A stretch of DNA of 38,356 nucleotides, taken from Verrucomicrobiota bacterium. Its GTDB lineage: Bacteria; Verrucomicrobiota; Verrucomicrobiia; Limisphaerales; UBA8199. The notes below the pieces were generated by a model. It was not told where the DNA came from and did not search any database. It saw only the letters and a list, made by a program, of their open reading frames with translations. Numbering within the stretch: position 1 is the stretch's first letter; every line of letters begins with the position of its first letter. Positions 14,581-23,400 of this stretch are shown piece by piece. A program made the position numbers and the translations under genes. The DNA is taken from the NCBI GenBank assembly GCA_003176045.1, contig PSRM01000139.1, positions 1 to 38,356 of the forward strand. Direction: 5' to 3'.

Positions 14581-14625
14581 GGAGCGCCGAAGTCCGGGGC
14601 GGGCCGCCCCGGCCTTCGGCGCTCC
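14581..14625. repeat. 45-bp palindrome flanked by GGAG/CTCC
   Basis: GGAGCGCCGAAG (14581-14592) pairs with CTTCGGCGCTCC (14614-14625), and CCGGGGCGG pairs with CCGCCCCGG inside it; only one internal pair is mismatched. It starts 4 bp after the stop of the gene ending at 14630. It could act as a transcript end or stabiliser, but has no U-tract. Confidence 0.85.
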
Positions 14626-14629
14626 CGTA

Positions 14630-15433
14630 TTAACCCTGTTTCTGCGGCAGCGACGGTCCGCTGGCAGGCGGGGGCTCGCTTCGAAAGCGCACCTTCACAG
14701 GGTAGTTTTTCCCATCGGCAAACTGTTTTGAGAGCCAGTTCTGGACAAACTCTTCAGTTTGCTTGCGGCCAGTCTCGCGCGCCAATCCGATATTCGCCTT
14801 GGCCTTCTGAAGGGTCATCCAGGTGATCGAATCCTTGAGGTCCTGCATGGCCTTACTGGTGCTGCGAAAGTGGCTGTCCTTCTTGACCTCATACGTGAGG
14901 CGTGAAACGTCCACCGAAGGCCGATTGTATTTGATGTCCGGCGCCAGGACATAAATGACACCGTCCTGAATGGTGAACTCCCAATTATCATTTAAATCGA
15001 GGTAGTAGGTATAAGCAACAGGAGCCCGTGCTTCGATGATCAAATCCGGCAAAGGAATGTAACCATAGGCCAGGCTCGATTCGTTGGTCTGGGTAAAGAT
15101 CTCGTCCTGTGAAACGGTGGCGATTTGTAAGAATTGGCTGCCCTTAAGCGTCGTCGCGTAACTGGTGAAAGTGGTTGTGATCGTGCCTTGCTTAAAAGCT
15201 GCCGCTACGCGCTCGAGAGTTTCTCCAGCCTGGCTGGCGAGTTTCGCTGCCTTGGTCAAGGTGTCGCCAGGCAGATCGCGGCAGGATTTGAATACATAGA
15301 GCGCTCCAAGCACTAGAATGAGAACAATCACCATGCACGTGACCGGCACGGCCCAGGCACTGCGGCGAGGCTGTGGTGAGGAGACCGGCGCGGAGGTCTG
15401 GACAGGAGGAGGATTGCTTCCGGGTGTGCTCAT
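14630..15433 (-). CDS. Membrane-anchored protein of unknown function (DUF4230-like at best)
   Basis: 267 residues. A proline-rich cytoplasmic N-terminus (to about 27) leads to one transmembrane helix (VPVTCMVIVLILVLGALYVF, about 30-49). The rest should be periplasmic: a helical stretch (TLTKAAKLASQAGETLERVA), then beta-rich sequence with YTYYLDLNDNWEFTI and GVIYVLAPDIKYNRPSVD, and a helical tail with many lysines. The order TM, helix, beta domain resembles DUF4230 proteins, but I am not sure. Its ATG overlaps the stop of the SIS isomerase gene (ATGA at 15430-15433), so the two are translationally coupled and probably act in one process. Confidence 0.55.
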   Translation of the reverse strand: MSTPGSNPPPVQTSAPVSSPQPRRSAWAVPVTCMVIVLILVLGALYVFKSCRDLPGDTLTKAAKLASQAGETLERVAAAFKQGTITTTFTSYATTLKGSQFLQIATVSQDEIFTQTNESSLAYGYIPLPDLIIEARAPVAYTYYLDLNDNWEFTIQDGVIYVLAPDIKYNRPSVDVSRLTYEVKKDSHFRSTSKAMQDLKDSITWMTLQKAKANIGLARETGRKQTEEFVQNWLSKQFADGKNYPVKVRFRSEPPPASGPSLPQKQG

Positions 15434-15990
15434 TGAGCATTTTCAATGAACGCATAGCACAGCAAATGGCACAGCCCCATGTGCGCATCCTCGACCCGGC
15501 CATAGTGCTTATCATTGATGACCACAACCTGCTCGGCGACTTCGGCCATTCGACCATGTTCGGCTCCGACGAACGCAATGGTGCGCAGGCCGTTCTTCGC
15601 CCCCCATCCCAACGCCTTTACGCAGTTAGGGGAATTGCCACTCACGCTCAGAGCTAAAGCCACATCGCCCGGGCGTGCATAATTTTGCAATTGGCGCACG
15701 AACACGTCGTCATAGTGATAATCATTGGCAAGAGCCGTCAACCAGCTCACGTTGTCATTGAGCGAGAGAATGTGAAAACGTTTGTGAAGTTTGTCGGACG
15801 CGCTCTTGCCGAGGTCGGTCGCGAAATGCGAAGCGTTCGCCGCGCTGCCCCCATTTCCAAAAACAAAGACCTGCCGGTCTTCTTCGAGGGCCACGCGAAA
15901 GGTCTCGATGAGTTGGTTCACCGATTCAACGGGAATGGAATCCAGGGCGTCTTTTTGCGCCGCCAGATAGTCCGTGATCCATTGTTTCAT
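15430..15990 (-). CDS. SIS-domain sugar-phosphate isomerase, GmhA/DiaA-like
   Basis: About 186 residues from ATG 15990; TTG 15999 is also possible. One SIS domain: VFVFGNGGSAANASHFATDL (phosphate-binding loop), LSVSGNSPNCVKALGWG (second conserved loop) and the C-terminal ALSVSG...VEDAHMGLCHLL helix, all close to phosphoheptose isomerase GmhA and the DnaA-binding DiaA. GmhA makes D-glycero-D-manno-heptose 7-phosphate for lipopolysaccharide. The Glu and His near VEDAHMGLCH fit the active site. No other heptose gene is nearby, so the role is not proven by context. Translationally coupled to the membrane-anchored gene downstream. Confidence 0.8.
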   Translation of the reverse strand: MKQWITDYLAAQKDALDSIPVESVNQLIETFRVALEEDRQVFVFGNGGSAANASHFATDLGKSASDKLHKRFHILSLNDNVSWLTALANDYHYDDVFVRQLQNYARPGDVALALSVSGNSPNCVKALGWGAKNGLRTIAFVGAEHGRMAEVAEQVVVINDKHYGRVEDAHMGLCHLLCYAFIENAQ

Positions 15991-16140
15991 CTGTAGCAAT
16001 GGTGTGCAGAAAACGGCATTTTGTCAGGCATATTCTGCCAGCGCGAAGAATGAACAATCAAAGATGCCGGGCGGCTTCTAAGTTGAAGGAGAGGACGTTG
16101 ACCTAAAGGATCCGTATCGCATTTCCAATTGTAGGTTCTC

Positions 16141-16195
16141 ATTCGCTTGTCCCTATTCGTTTGTCTCCCATTCCGTTGTCTTTCATTCGTTTGCC
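16141..16195. repeat. 14-15-bp degenerate tandem repeat, ATTCGTTTGTCTCCC type
   Basis: Four imperfect units of 14-15 bp lie in the divergent spacer 15991-16350. The rest of this spacer shows no gene. TTAACA and TATTGC with a 17-bp gap (about 16311-16340) might be a promoter for the regulator gene. Confidence 0.6.
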
Positions 16196-16350
16196 AAAGT
16201 CTCCTGGCGGGGTGGCAATCGCCATCTCGGGGATTCACCGGGTCTGAGTCCCTGCTCTCCACCGGGACCCTTCTCGGAAGGTCCACCGATACCTGAATCC
16301 CCTCGAAACTCTTAACATCGCCGCCAGTGCAACTTATTGCCTGATTGATT

Positions 16351-17025
16351 ATGAGCATTACCCGCCACTCCACCACGAAAAGCACCTCGAAGACACCCCG
16401 CAAGATTTTGATCGTTGATGACCATCCGATCGTCCGGACCGGCCTGCGGACTTACCTGGCTAACCACTGCGAATCCACCGTCGTCGCGGAGGCAAGCAAT
16501 GCTGTCGAGGCACTGCTCCAGGCCCGGCAGCTATCACCGGATTTGGTGCTGATGGATATCGTTTTGCCCGAAGTGGATGGCTTTAAACTCACCTCCACCC
16601 TGCAAAAGGAACTTCCCCATGTTAAGATAATTCTCCTCTCGGCTCTCAATTCAACCGAATACGCCGAACAAATCCTTGCCTCGGGCGCTTCTGGTTATAT
16701 ATCCAAAGCTTCACCCCCCTCGGATTATCTCAAAGCCATTGACATAGTCTGGGAAGAAGGAAAATTTTTCAGCCCGGAGATCATCCGCGCCGCGGCAAAT
16801 CACACCTCACCGCTGGACGCAATCACCCCCCGCGAGCGCGAAGTCCTTGTAGGTGTCGCGGAAGGATTGCCCAACAAAGGAATTGCCGATCGCCTCGGTG
16901 TCGGCGTGCGCACCATCGAAACTCATCGGGAACGCATTATGCGCAAACTCAACATCCGCACCATCGCCGGTCTCACCAAATTCGCTCTCGTGAATAACCT
17001 GATCTCCCTCAACGCTGACAACTAA
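16351..17025 (+). CDS. NarL/FixJ-type response regulator
   Basis: 224 residues from ATG 16351; TTG 16345 is in frame. The receiver domain (about 17-135) has the acidic pair in IVDDHPIVRTG, phospho-acceptor Asp in LVLMDIVLPEVDG, Ser in LLSALN and Lys in YISKAS. The C-terminal LuxR-type helix-turn-helix is ITPREREVLVGVAEG, then GIADRLGVGVRTIETHRERI. It should bind DNA as a phosphorylated dimer. The protein at 19163-19837 is a clear paralogue (very similar HTH and the same FKLT motif after the Asp). No kinase is adjacent; the HisKA_3 kinase at 9622 is the nearest candidate partner. Confidence 0.9.
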   Translation: MSITRHSTTKSTSKTPRKILIVDDHPIVRTGLRTYLANHCESTVVAEASNAVEALLQARQLSPDLVLMDIVLPEVDGFKLTSTLQKELPHVKIILLSALNSTEYAEQILASGASGYISKASPPSDYLKAIDIVWEEGKFFSPEIIRAAANHTSPLDAITPREREVLVGVAEGLPNKGIADRLGVGVRTIETHRERIMRKLNIRTIAGLTKFALVNNLISLNADN

Positions 17026-17082
17026 GCTGCAGCAGACGACGTAAGGAGTCTCAATGGGACTGTTCGGGGCTCAGGGGCAAAA

Positions 17083-17158
17083 CTTAGTCGCAAACTTAAT
17101 CGCAAACTTAGTCGGACCAAAGACTTCGACTAAGTTTGCGATTAAGTTTGCGATTAAG
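17083..17158. repeat. Near-perfect 32-bp-stem hairpin of 12-bp repeat units between convergent genes
   Basis: The left arm 17083-17114 (units of CTTARTCGCAAA) and the right arm 17127-17158 are complementary at 31 of 32 positions with a 12-nt loop. It fills the spacer between the regulator ending at 17025 (+) and the one ending at 17181 (-). It may act as a bidirectional transcription end, though no U-tract follows. Confidence 0.93.
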
Positions 17159-17180
17159 AACTCAATCCCCAACCCTTCTC

Positions 17181-17690
17181 TCACGCCGGCTGGTTTTGCG
17201 CCAAGGCCGCCCGGCTTCTTCTGCCCTTATCGCGCTTCTCCAAGACCGGCGGTAGCTCGCAGTGTGACCAGTACGCATAAATCAACCCCAGGAGTTCTAC
17301 GAACTGGTGGAACCCGGTCGGTTTGGTGAAGAACGAATTCGCCCCTAACCGATACGCCTGTTGCACATCCGACGGTATATACGAGTTGCTCAGCATCACC
17401 GCCGGCAAACTATCGTATTCAGAATGGGACCGAAGCCAGCGTAAAAACTGAAACCCATCCGTGCGTGGCATCTTCAAATCCGTAATGATCAGATTCGGCA
17501 AAGGGAAGCGGGCCCGATCGCAAAAAGCTCCGTTCCCCGTCAGATAATGAATTGCTTCCTGTCCATCCCGAACCACGTGCGCAAAGTGGCCTACTCCGGC
17601 CTTCTCCACCGCGCGTTGAATCAGAACAACCTCGTGGTCGTCATCTTCTACCAGAAGAATCCTTAGCCTGGCGCCTTTATGGGCCTCCAT
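17181..17690 (-). CDS. Single-domain response regulator (Rcp1/CheY-like)
   Basis: 169 residues. The receiver has the acidic pair in LLVEDDDHEVVL, phospho-acceptor Asp in LIITDLKMPRTDG, Ser in VMLSNSY and Lys in FTKPTGF. The insertion between beta2 and beta3 (AIHYLTGNGAFCDRARFPLP) is typical of Rcp1-type regulators that dock to large histidine kinases or phytochromes. No output domain; the C-terminus is basic (KRDKGRRSRAALA). Function would be phosphotransfer or protein binding. It is convergent with the NarL-type regulator and divergent from a paralogue at 17893. Confidence 0.88.
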   Translation of the reverse strand: MEAHKGARLRILLVEDDDHEVVLIQRAVEKAGVGHFAHVVRDGQEAIHYLTGNGAFCDRARFPLPNLIITDLKMPRTDGFQFLRWLRSHSEYDSLPAVMLSNSYIPSDVQQAYRLGANSFFTKPTGFHQFVELLGLIYAYWSHCELPPVLEKRDKGRRSRAALAQNQPA

Positions 17691-17747
17691 CCCTTCAAAT
17701 TAGACGCTGTTCTACCGGTGGTCGAACCGGGTAAACACCGCCCGCTG

Positions 17748-17810
17748 CTGGACCTTGGACCCTGAGGCTTGGAACTTGGACTTTGGACTTTGGACCTTGG
17801 ACTTTGGAGT
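17748..17810. repeat. Heptamer TTGGACT, nine degenerate units
   Basis: Nine consecutive 7-bp units, including TTGGACC, CTGAGGC, TTGGAAC and several TTGGACT, lie in the divergent spacer between two response regulators. The unit is the reverse complement of that at 1-70. A hairpin TGGGGG-GTGTTT-CCCCCA is at 17819-17836. Confidence 0.88.
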
Positions 17811-17892
17811 AGTTCAGATGGGGGGTGTTTCCCCCACTGGAACAAACTCAAACCACCGCTATTTTTGTTCGCTACTCAAATAAATCAGGCGT

Positions 17893-18390
17893 ATGCCCGA
17901 ACGTGCCGTCATTCTTCTAGTGGAAGATAACCAGGACGACGTTTCTTTTATCCTCAGGGCCTTCAAACGCGCCGAAATCTCAAATCCCATCTACGCCGTG
18001 GCGGACGGCGAGGAAGCCATGGCCTACCTCAGCGGTGAAGGTGATTACTCCAATAGGACGGATTATCCCCTGCCGGAACTGATACTGTTAGACCTGAATC
18101 TTCCCGGCACCGACGGCTTTCAAGTACTCCGATGGTTGCGCCAACAACCGGGTTTTGCCTCCATTCGCGTTCTAGTGCTCACCTCCTCCAACGAGGTCTA
18201 TTCGGTGAACAGGGCCTACAAGCTCGGCGCCAATTCCTTCCTGGTTAAACCCTCTGACTTCGAGAACTTCGTCGAACTTGGCAGAATCATAAGTCATTTC
18301 TGGTTGCGCGCCAGCAAAGCTCCCACAGTTTCTCGGCCACTCCCGGAACCCACCCCCTCACCACCGGGCTCAGGGGTCTCAGCCCCATAG
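17893..18390 (+). CDS. Single-domain response regulator (Rcp1/CheY-like)
   Basis: 165 residues. Receiver signatures are LLVEDNQDDVSFI (acidic pair), LILLDLNLPGTDG (phospho-acceptor), VLTSSNEV (Thr/Ser) and LVKPSDF (Lys). The beta2-beta3 loop AMAYLSGEGDYSNRTDYPLP is of the Rcp1 type and closely similar to the neighbour at 17181-17690. A proline-rich C-terminal tail (RPLPEPTPSPPGSG) follows the domain. No DNA-binding part. Likely a partner or phosphate sink of a histidine kinase encoded elsewhere. Confidence 0.9.
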   Translation: MPERAVILLVEDNQDDVSFILRAFKRAEISNPIYAVADGEEAMAYLSGEGDYSNRTDYPLPELILLDLNLPGTDGFQVLRWLRQQPGFASIRVLVLTSSNEVYSVNRAYKLGANSFLVKPSDFENFVELGRIISHFWLRASKAPTVSRPLPEPTPSPPGSGVSAP

Positions 18391-18576
18391 AATGGCCGTC
18401 CCAAAGTCTGGCCGCCCCATTCCCTCTCAAAGCAGGAACACTGACGTAATGGGGCAGAAACCCCATTCAAACGAATCGACAACACCGCAATCATGGAGAT
18501 ACCCGATCAAGGGGATGCGGTTTTTCGGGCCGTCACCTTTGGGGATGGATTCCCCGATTTTGTTGTGGAGCAGTTT

Positions 18577-19032
18577 ATGCAGGACGAATGTATTTTGCAC
18601 GTGGAGGATGATCCCAACGACGTGCTGCTGGTGCGCCGCGCGTTCGAAAAGGCGGGAATCAAGACTCGCATTGAAGTTGCCGAAGATGGACAGAAGGCTA
18701 TCAACTATCTTTGTGATTTTGAGAAACATGCGCCTCCACGGATACTGCTTCTCGATATCAAATTGCCCGGCAAGGACGGCTTTGAGGTTCTCGAGTGGCT
18801 CCGCCACCAGCCTGCGCTCAGGAAGCTGATTGTTGTTTTCCTTACCTCCTCGGCGATTCCTGGCGACATCACGACCGCCTATGATTTGGGTGCCAATTCC
18901 TACTGCACAAAGCCGGTTAGCCCCGAGGAATTATTGGATCTCGCCGTGAACCTCAAAAATTGGTGGTTCGGGCCTAATCTTCATGCCCCTTTGCAACAGG
19001 ATCTGGCCTCTGTGGGCTGGTACCGTGCTTAA
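18577..19032 (+). CDS. Single-domain response regulator (CheY-like)
   Basis: About 151 residues from ATG 18577, chosen because GGAG lies 6 nt before it; the frame is open to 18493. Signatures are LHVEDDPNDVLL, phospho-acceptor Asp in LLLDIKLPGKDG, FLTSSAIP and CTKPVSP. The loop after YLCDF is shorter than in the two neighbours. It is the third single-domain regulator of the cluster. G/C-rich dyads AATGGGG-CAGAAA-CCCCATT (18448-18467) and GGGGA-TGGAT-TCCCC (18540-18554) precede it. Confidence 0.88.
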   Translation: MQDECILHVEDDPNDVLLVRRAFEKAGIKTRIEVAEDGQKAINYLCDFEKHAPPRILLLDIKLPGKDGFEVLEWLRHQPALRKLIVVFLTSSAIPGDITTAYDLGANSYCTKPVSPEELLDLAVNLKNWWFGPNLHAPLQQDLASVGWYRA

Positions 19033-19065
19033 AACCTCTTCGTTCCCTTCGTTTGCTTCTGTGGC

Positions 19066-19098
19066 TTCCACTCTCCCTGTTCTCAACAGCGAGTGGAA
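19066..19098. terminator. Two-tier hairpin after the third single-domain regulator
   Basis: TTCCACTC pairs with GAGTGGAA, and inside it CTGTT pairs with AACAG. It follows the stop at 19032 and precedes the next gene. No strong U-tract, so terminator function is tentative. Confidence 0.4.
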
Positions 19099-19162
19099 TG
19101 AATCATGCTCCACTGTCAGAGTTAGCAAACCTGAGATCCCTTAAAGAAGTGGAACCGTCGGC

Positions 19163-19837
19163 ATGACACCTTCCAGACAGCCAGCCCAGAATACGCCTCT
19201 CAAAGTTCTCATCGTTGACGATCACCCGCTGGTTCGGAAAGGCTTGCGAAACTATCTCGACAACCACGCCCAATTCGCAGCGGTCGCCGAAGCCGGCGAC
19301 GCTGCCGAGGCATTGGCCAAAGCTCGCGAGCTCTCCCCCGATCTGGTATTGGTGGACATCGAATTGCCGGAGACGGACGGCTTTAAACTCACCACACTCC
19401 TTCGGGAACAACACCCTGCCATCAAAGTCATTCTTGTCTCCGGCCACAACCCGATCAAATTTGCGAACCAAATCATCGAGTGTGGCGCATCCGGCTTCAT
19501 TCCCAAAGCCTCTTCCCCGGCAATCTTTCTCGAAGCTATCCAAATCGCCTGCGAGCACGGTCAGCTTTTCAGCCCGGAAATCACCCGTGCCGCCGCCGAA
19601 AAGCGCGACCTTCTGGAAAAAATTAGCCCTCGAGAACGGGATGTTCTGTTAGCTATTACAGAAGGCTTGGCTAACAAAGAAATCGCCGACCGTCTCGGCG
19701 TCGGCATCCGCACCATCGAGACCCATCGCGAACGCATCATGCGCAAGCTGCACATCCACACCATCGCAGGCCTAACCCTGTTCGCCGCTCGCCACAATCT
19801 CATCCCCCAAACAACGCCCCTGTCCATTGGCCACTGA
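19163..19837 (+). CDS. NarL/FixJ-type response regulator
   Basis: 224 residues, paralogous over the whole length to the regulator at 16351-17025. The receiver has VLIVDDHPLVRKG, LVLVDIELPETDG (phospho-acceptor), LVSGHN and FIPKAS. The LuxR-type HTH is ISPRERDVLLAITEG, then EIADRLGVGIRTIETHRERI. The stop codon lies within CCACTGA, next to a heptamer array. Together with its paralogue it brackets three single-domain regulators, an arrangement suggesting a phosphorelay branch or local duplication. Confidence 0.9.
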   Translation: MTPSRQPAQNTPLKVLIVDDHPLVRKGLRNYLDNHAQFAAVAEAGDAAEALAKARELSPDLVLVDIELPETDGFKLTTLLREQHPAIKVILVSGHNPIKFANQIIECGASGFIPKASSPAIFLEAIQIACEHGQLFSPEITRAAAEKRDLLEKISPRERDVLLAITEGLANKEIADRLGVGIRTIETHRERIMRKLHIHTIAGLTLFAARHNLIPQTTPLSIGH

Positions 19838-19843
19838 CGACAT

Positions 19844-20409
19844 GACCACTGACCACTGACCACCGACCACTGACCACCCCCGTCCCTTCCGTCCCTTCTG
19901 CCCGTCCCTCTCTCGGGCACCCGAGACTGCTTCTCGCCGTTGTCCTGTCGCGCCTTTGCAACTTTGCGTATTTGCCTGAAAAGCGCAATCCAACGGGTGA
20001 CTCCCCCCGAATCCTGATCCCCTTCTTAATCGTACTCTTTTTCTTAATCTTAATCCCTGGCTGCCCCGGACCCTCGACCCTTTGCCATCTGCCATTTGCC
20101 ATTCCGCCCATCCTCTCCGACCCTCGACCCTCGACTCCCTACCCTCTCCCGACTTCCGACTTTGGACTTTGGACTTTGGTCCATCCATCAATCCACCAAT
20201 CCATCCTCCGCATCCACCATCCACCATCCATCATCCAGACTTCCACCATTCCATCATTCCACCATTCCATACGTCCGCCTCCGTAACCGCCCCGCCCTTC
20301 CTAGTGTTTCCCCGGACTGCGCTTTCTCCGTTCCCCCGGCGGCAGGAGCATGGGCTGCCCCGGTTGTGAGTTGTGGCTGCAGGTGAGATAACAAGAGACG
20401 CACGGAAAT
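19844..20409. repeat. Repeat-rich intergenic region before the giant gene
   Basis: GACCACT heptamers (five units, 19844-19878) are followed by C-rich degenerate repeats (CCCTCGA-type near 20115-20140, GACTTTG x3 at 20159-20179, CCATCCA and TTCCACC repeats at 20185-20275). No ORF here looks real. The promoter of the giant gene should lie towards 20280-20400 but I cannot define it. Confidence 0.8.
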
Positions 20410-23400
20410 ATGCGGCCTATGAAGTTGAAATACTTGTTGGGAATAATCTTTCTTTGTCGCCTCATTGCAGGCGCTACTCCACCGCCGATGGGCGTTGCTC
20501 CGGTGGTGGTGCCCGCGGGCGGGTTCGGTATTTGTGGCAATCTGATGGCCAACTCGCCGTGGACCAACGTGGGTAACTGGTGCCCTTCCACCAATTCAGG
20601 CACCGGCGGCTACGTGCTCAGCAGTTCGGGGATGCCCCTCAATCCCAGCACCACGTTCCATATCGCTGACCGATGGAACTCGACCAGTGACAATACGTTT
20701 TCGGGCGGCCTCAAATGGACGGATGACCCGAATAGCTGGACTTGGGTTACCAGCAAAGCTTCCTCAAAGACGGACATCAATAACGTGCTGTTTCACTTTG
20801 GCTACGATACGAATGGCCACACCTGGATCATTGTGGCGGCGGATCGCTTCAGCAACAGCGGCGATTCGTACATAGATTTCGAGTTTCTCCAAAATTCCCT
20901 GACCATCAGCAACACCTCCCCGACCAGCACAAACAGTGGAACCTTTCATTCGACCGGACCCAATGGTGGCCGCACGACCAACGACTTCCTGCTCAGCCTG
21001 GCGTTCACAGGAGGCGGTTCGACTGCCGATTTCTTCTGTTGGCAATGGCAAACCAATATCGCAGGCGGTTTTAATTACGCAGACATCACCTCGCTGCTAC
21101 CGTCCAACGGCGTTTTCGTTGCCGCCAACAGCAATACGGTGGTGGTGCCTTTCGGCGCGTTCGGCTCGACCAACTACCTGCCGCTTTCATTTGCCGATGC
21201 GGCGGTGGATGTGACGTCACTGCTCGGCAATTTCAACCCGTGCTTCTCGATCGGCATCAAAACGATCCTGGTCAAAACCAAGTCCTCGCAGTCCGGCACC
21301 TCCACGATCAACGATTTCATTAATCCCATCCAGTACTCAATCAAGCTCGGGCCCAGTGCCGATCCTGGCCCCGCCCAGTCAAATTGTTGGCAGGGCGCCT
21401 CGACGGCGTTCACACTTCAGGGCCAGGCCACCGCGGGCATTCAGCCCGTGACGAACACGCTTTGGACTCTGATTTCGGGTTCAGCGACCATTGACTCCCC
21501 AAATTCCTTGATCACCACGGCTTACGTGTCATCGGCCAGCGCCAGGCTGAGATTGACTGTCAACCAGGTTAACGGATGCACCGAATCAAATGACGTCGTC
21601 TTGACTGTCCTGCCATTGCCGGCCTGCTCCATTTCCGGGCCGGCCCTGGTGTGCCCGCTCTCCACCTCGCCCTTTACAGGGCCGCCTGGCATGGGCGCGT
21701 ATTCGTGGTCAGTCAGCGGCAGCGCCTCGATCCAGGGAGGGACAAACGCCCAAACCGTTTCTGTGAAAGCGGCCAATGCTTGCGCGACTAATTACACGCT
21801 TATGCTTACGGTCGTCAGCAATGGTTGCTCCAGTTTCTGCGCCACAAACGTGACCGTGGATGACACGGTCCTGCCGGCGCTGACCATCCCACCCGATAGA
21901 GTTCTGCAATGCCCGGCCAATACGGGAACGAACTCCACCGGTGTTGCCACGGCCACTGATAATTGCAGCGCCGTCTTCGTGAGTTATAGCGACCTGGTCA
22001 CCACGAATTGCGGTGGAACAAGGGTAATCGCCCGGACCTGGACCGCGACTGACCTCTGCGGCAACAGCACCAATGCGGTCCAAACCATCACCCTCCAGGA
22101 CACCAATGCGCCCACCATCACTCCTCCGCCGAATGTGACGCTGGAATGTCCCGCGGACAGCAGCACCAATCACACGGGCATGGCAACCGCCGCGGATACC
22201 TGTAGCGCGGTGACGATCACCTACAACGACGCGATTACCACCAATTGCGGCGGCGCCTACACCCTGACCCGCACATGGATCGCAACCGATGCCTGCGGCA
22301 ATAGCGCCAGTACCAACCAGATCCTCACTGTGCGCGATACCACGCGGCCCACGATTACATTGCCGCCGAATGTTACGCTTGAATGTCCGGCGGACATCTC
22401 CACCAACAACACCGGCATGGCCTCGGCCCAGGACACGTGCAGTTCCGTTACAATCACTTTCACAGATTCCGTCACCAATCATTGTGGCGGCACCCAAACC
22501 ATCAGCCGGAAGTGGATCGCGACCGATGCCTGCGGCAACAGCACCAACGCAGTCCAGACTATCACCGTTCGCGACACCACCGCGCCGGCACTGAATCTGC
22601 CGCCGAATGTCACCCTCGAATGTCCGGCTGACACCAGCACAAACTCCACCGGGGCAGCCACGGCTCAGGACACTTGCAGCGCCCTCACGATTAGATACAG
22701 CGATTCAGTGGTAACCAACTGTGGTGGAACCAGAGTAATCTCCCGAACCTGGACCGCTACCGATGCGTGCAGCAACAGCGTGAGCGCCGTCCAAACCATC
22801 ACCCTGCGCGATACCACTCCTCCGTCGCTTTCTTTGCCGCCGAATAAAGTCCTTCAGTGCCCGGCCAATGTTACGACCAATAACACCGGAACGGCCACCG
22901 CCCAGGACGCTTGCAGCGCGCCGGTAGCGATCCGCTTTAGCGACTCGGTCACAAATCCGTGCCCCGGCTCCAGTGTCATCACGCGGACGTGGACAGCCAC
23001 CGATGCCTGCGGCAACAGCACCAACGGCATTCAGATGATTACCGTTCAGGACACGAACCCGCCGACAATTACCCCGCCTCAGAACGTGACGCTGGAATGT
23101 CCGGCAGACACGAGCACCAACCACACGGGCATGGCTACGGCCTCGGACACTTGCAGCGCGGTGACGATCACTTACAGCGACGCAGTCACTAACAATTGCG
23201 GCGGCTCTTATACGCTCACCCGCACATGGACCGCCACCGACGCCTGCGGTAACAGCGCCAGCACTAACCAGACTGTTACCGTGCGCGACACCACGCGGCC
23301 GACCATCAACCTCCCCGCAAATGTCACGCTTGAATGTCCCGCCGACACAACCACGAACAACACAGGTATGGCTTCGGCCCAGGACACGTGTAGCGCCGTG

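Noticed and set aside
16000-16350. Search for a tRNA or small RNA gene in the divergent spacer
   Set aside because: No cloverleaf or convincing promoter-terminator pair; only degenerate repeats were seen.
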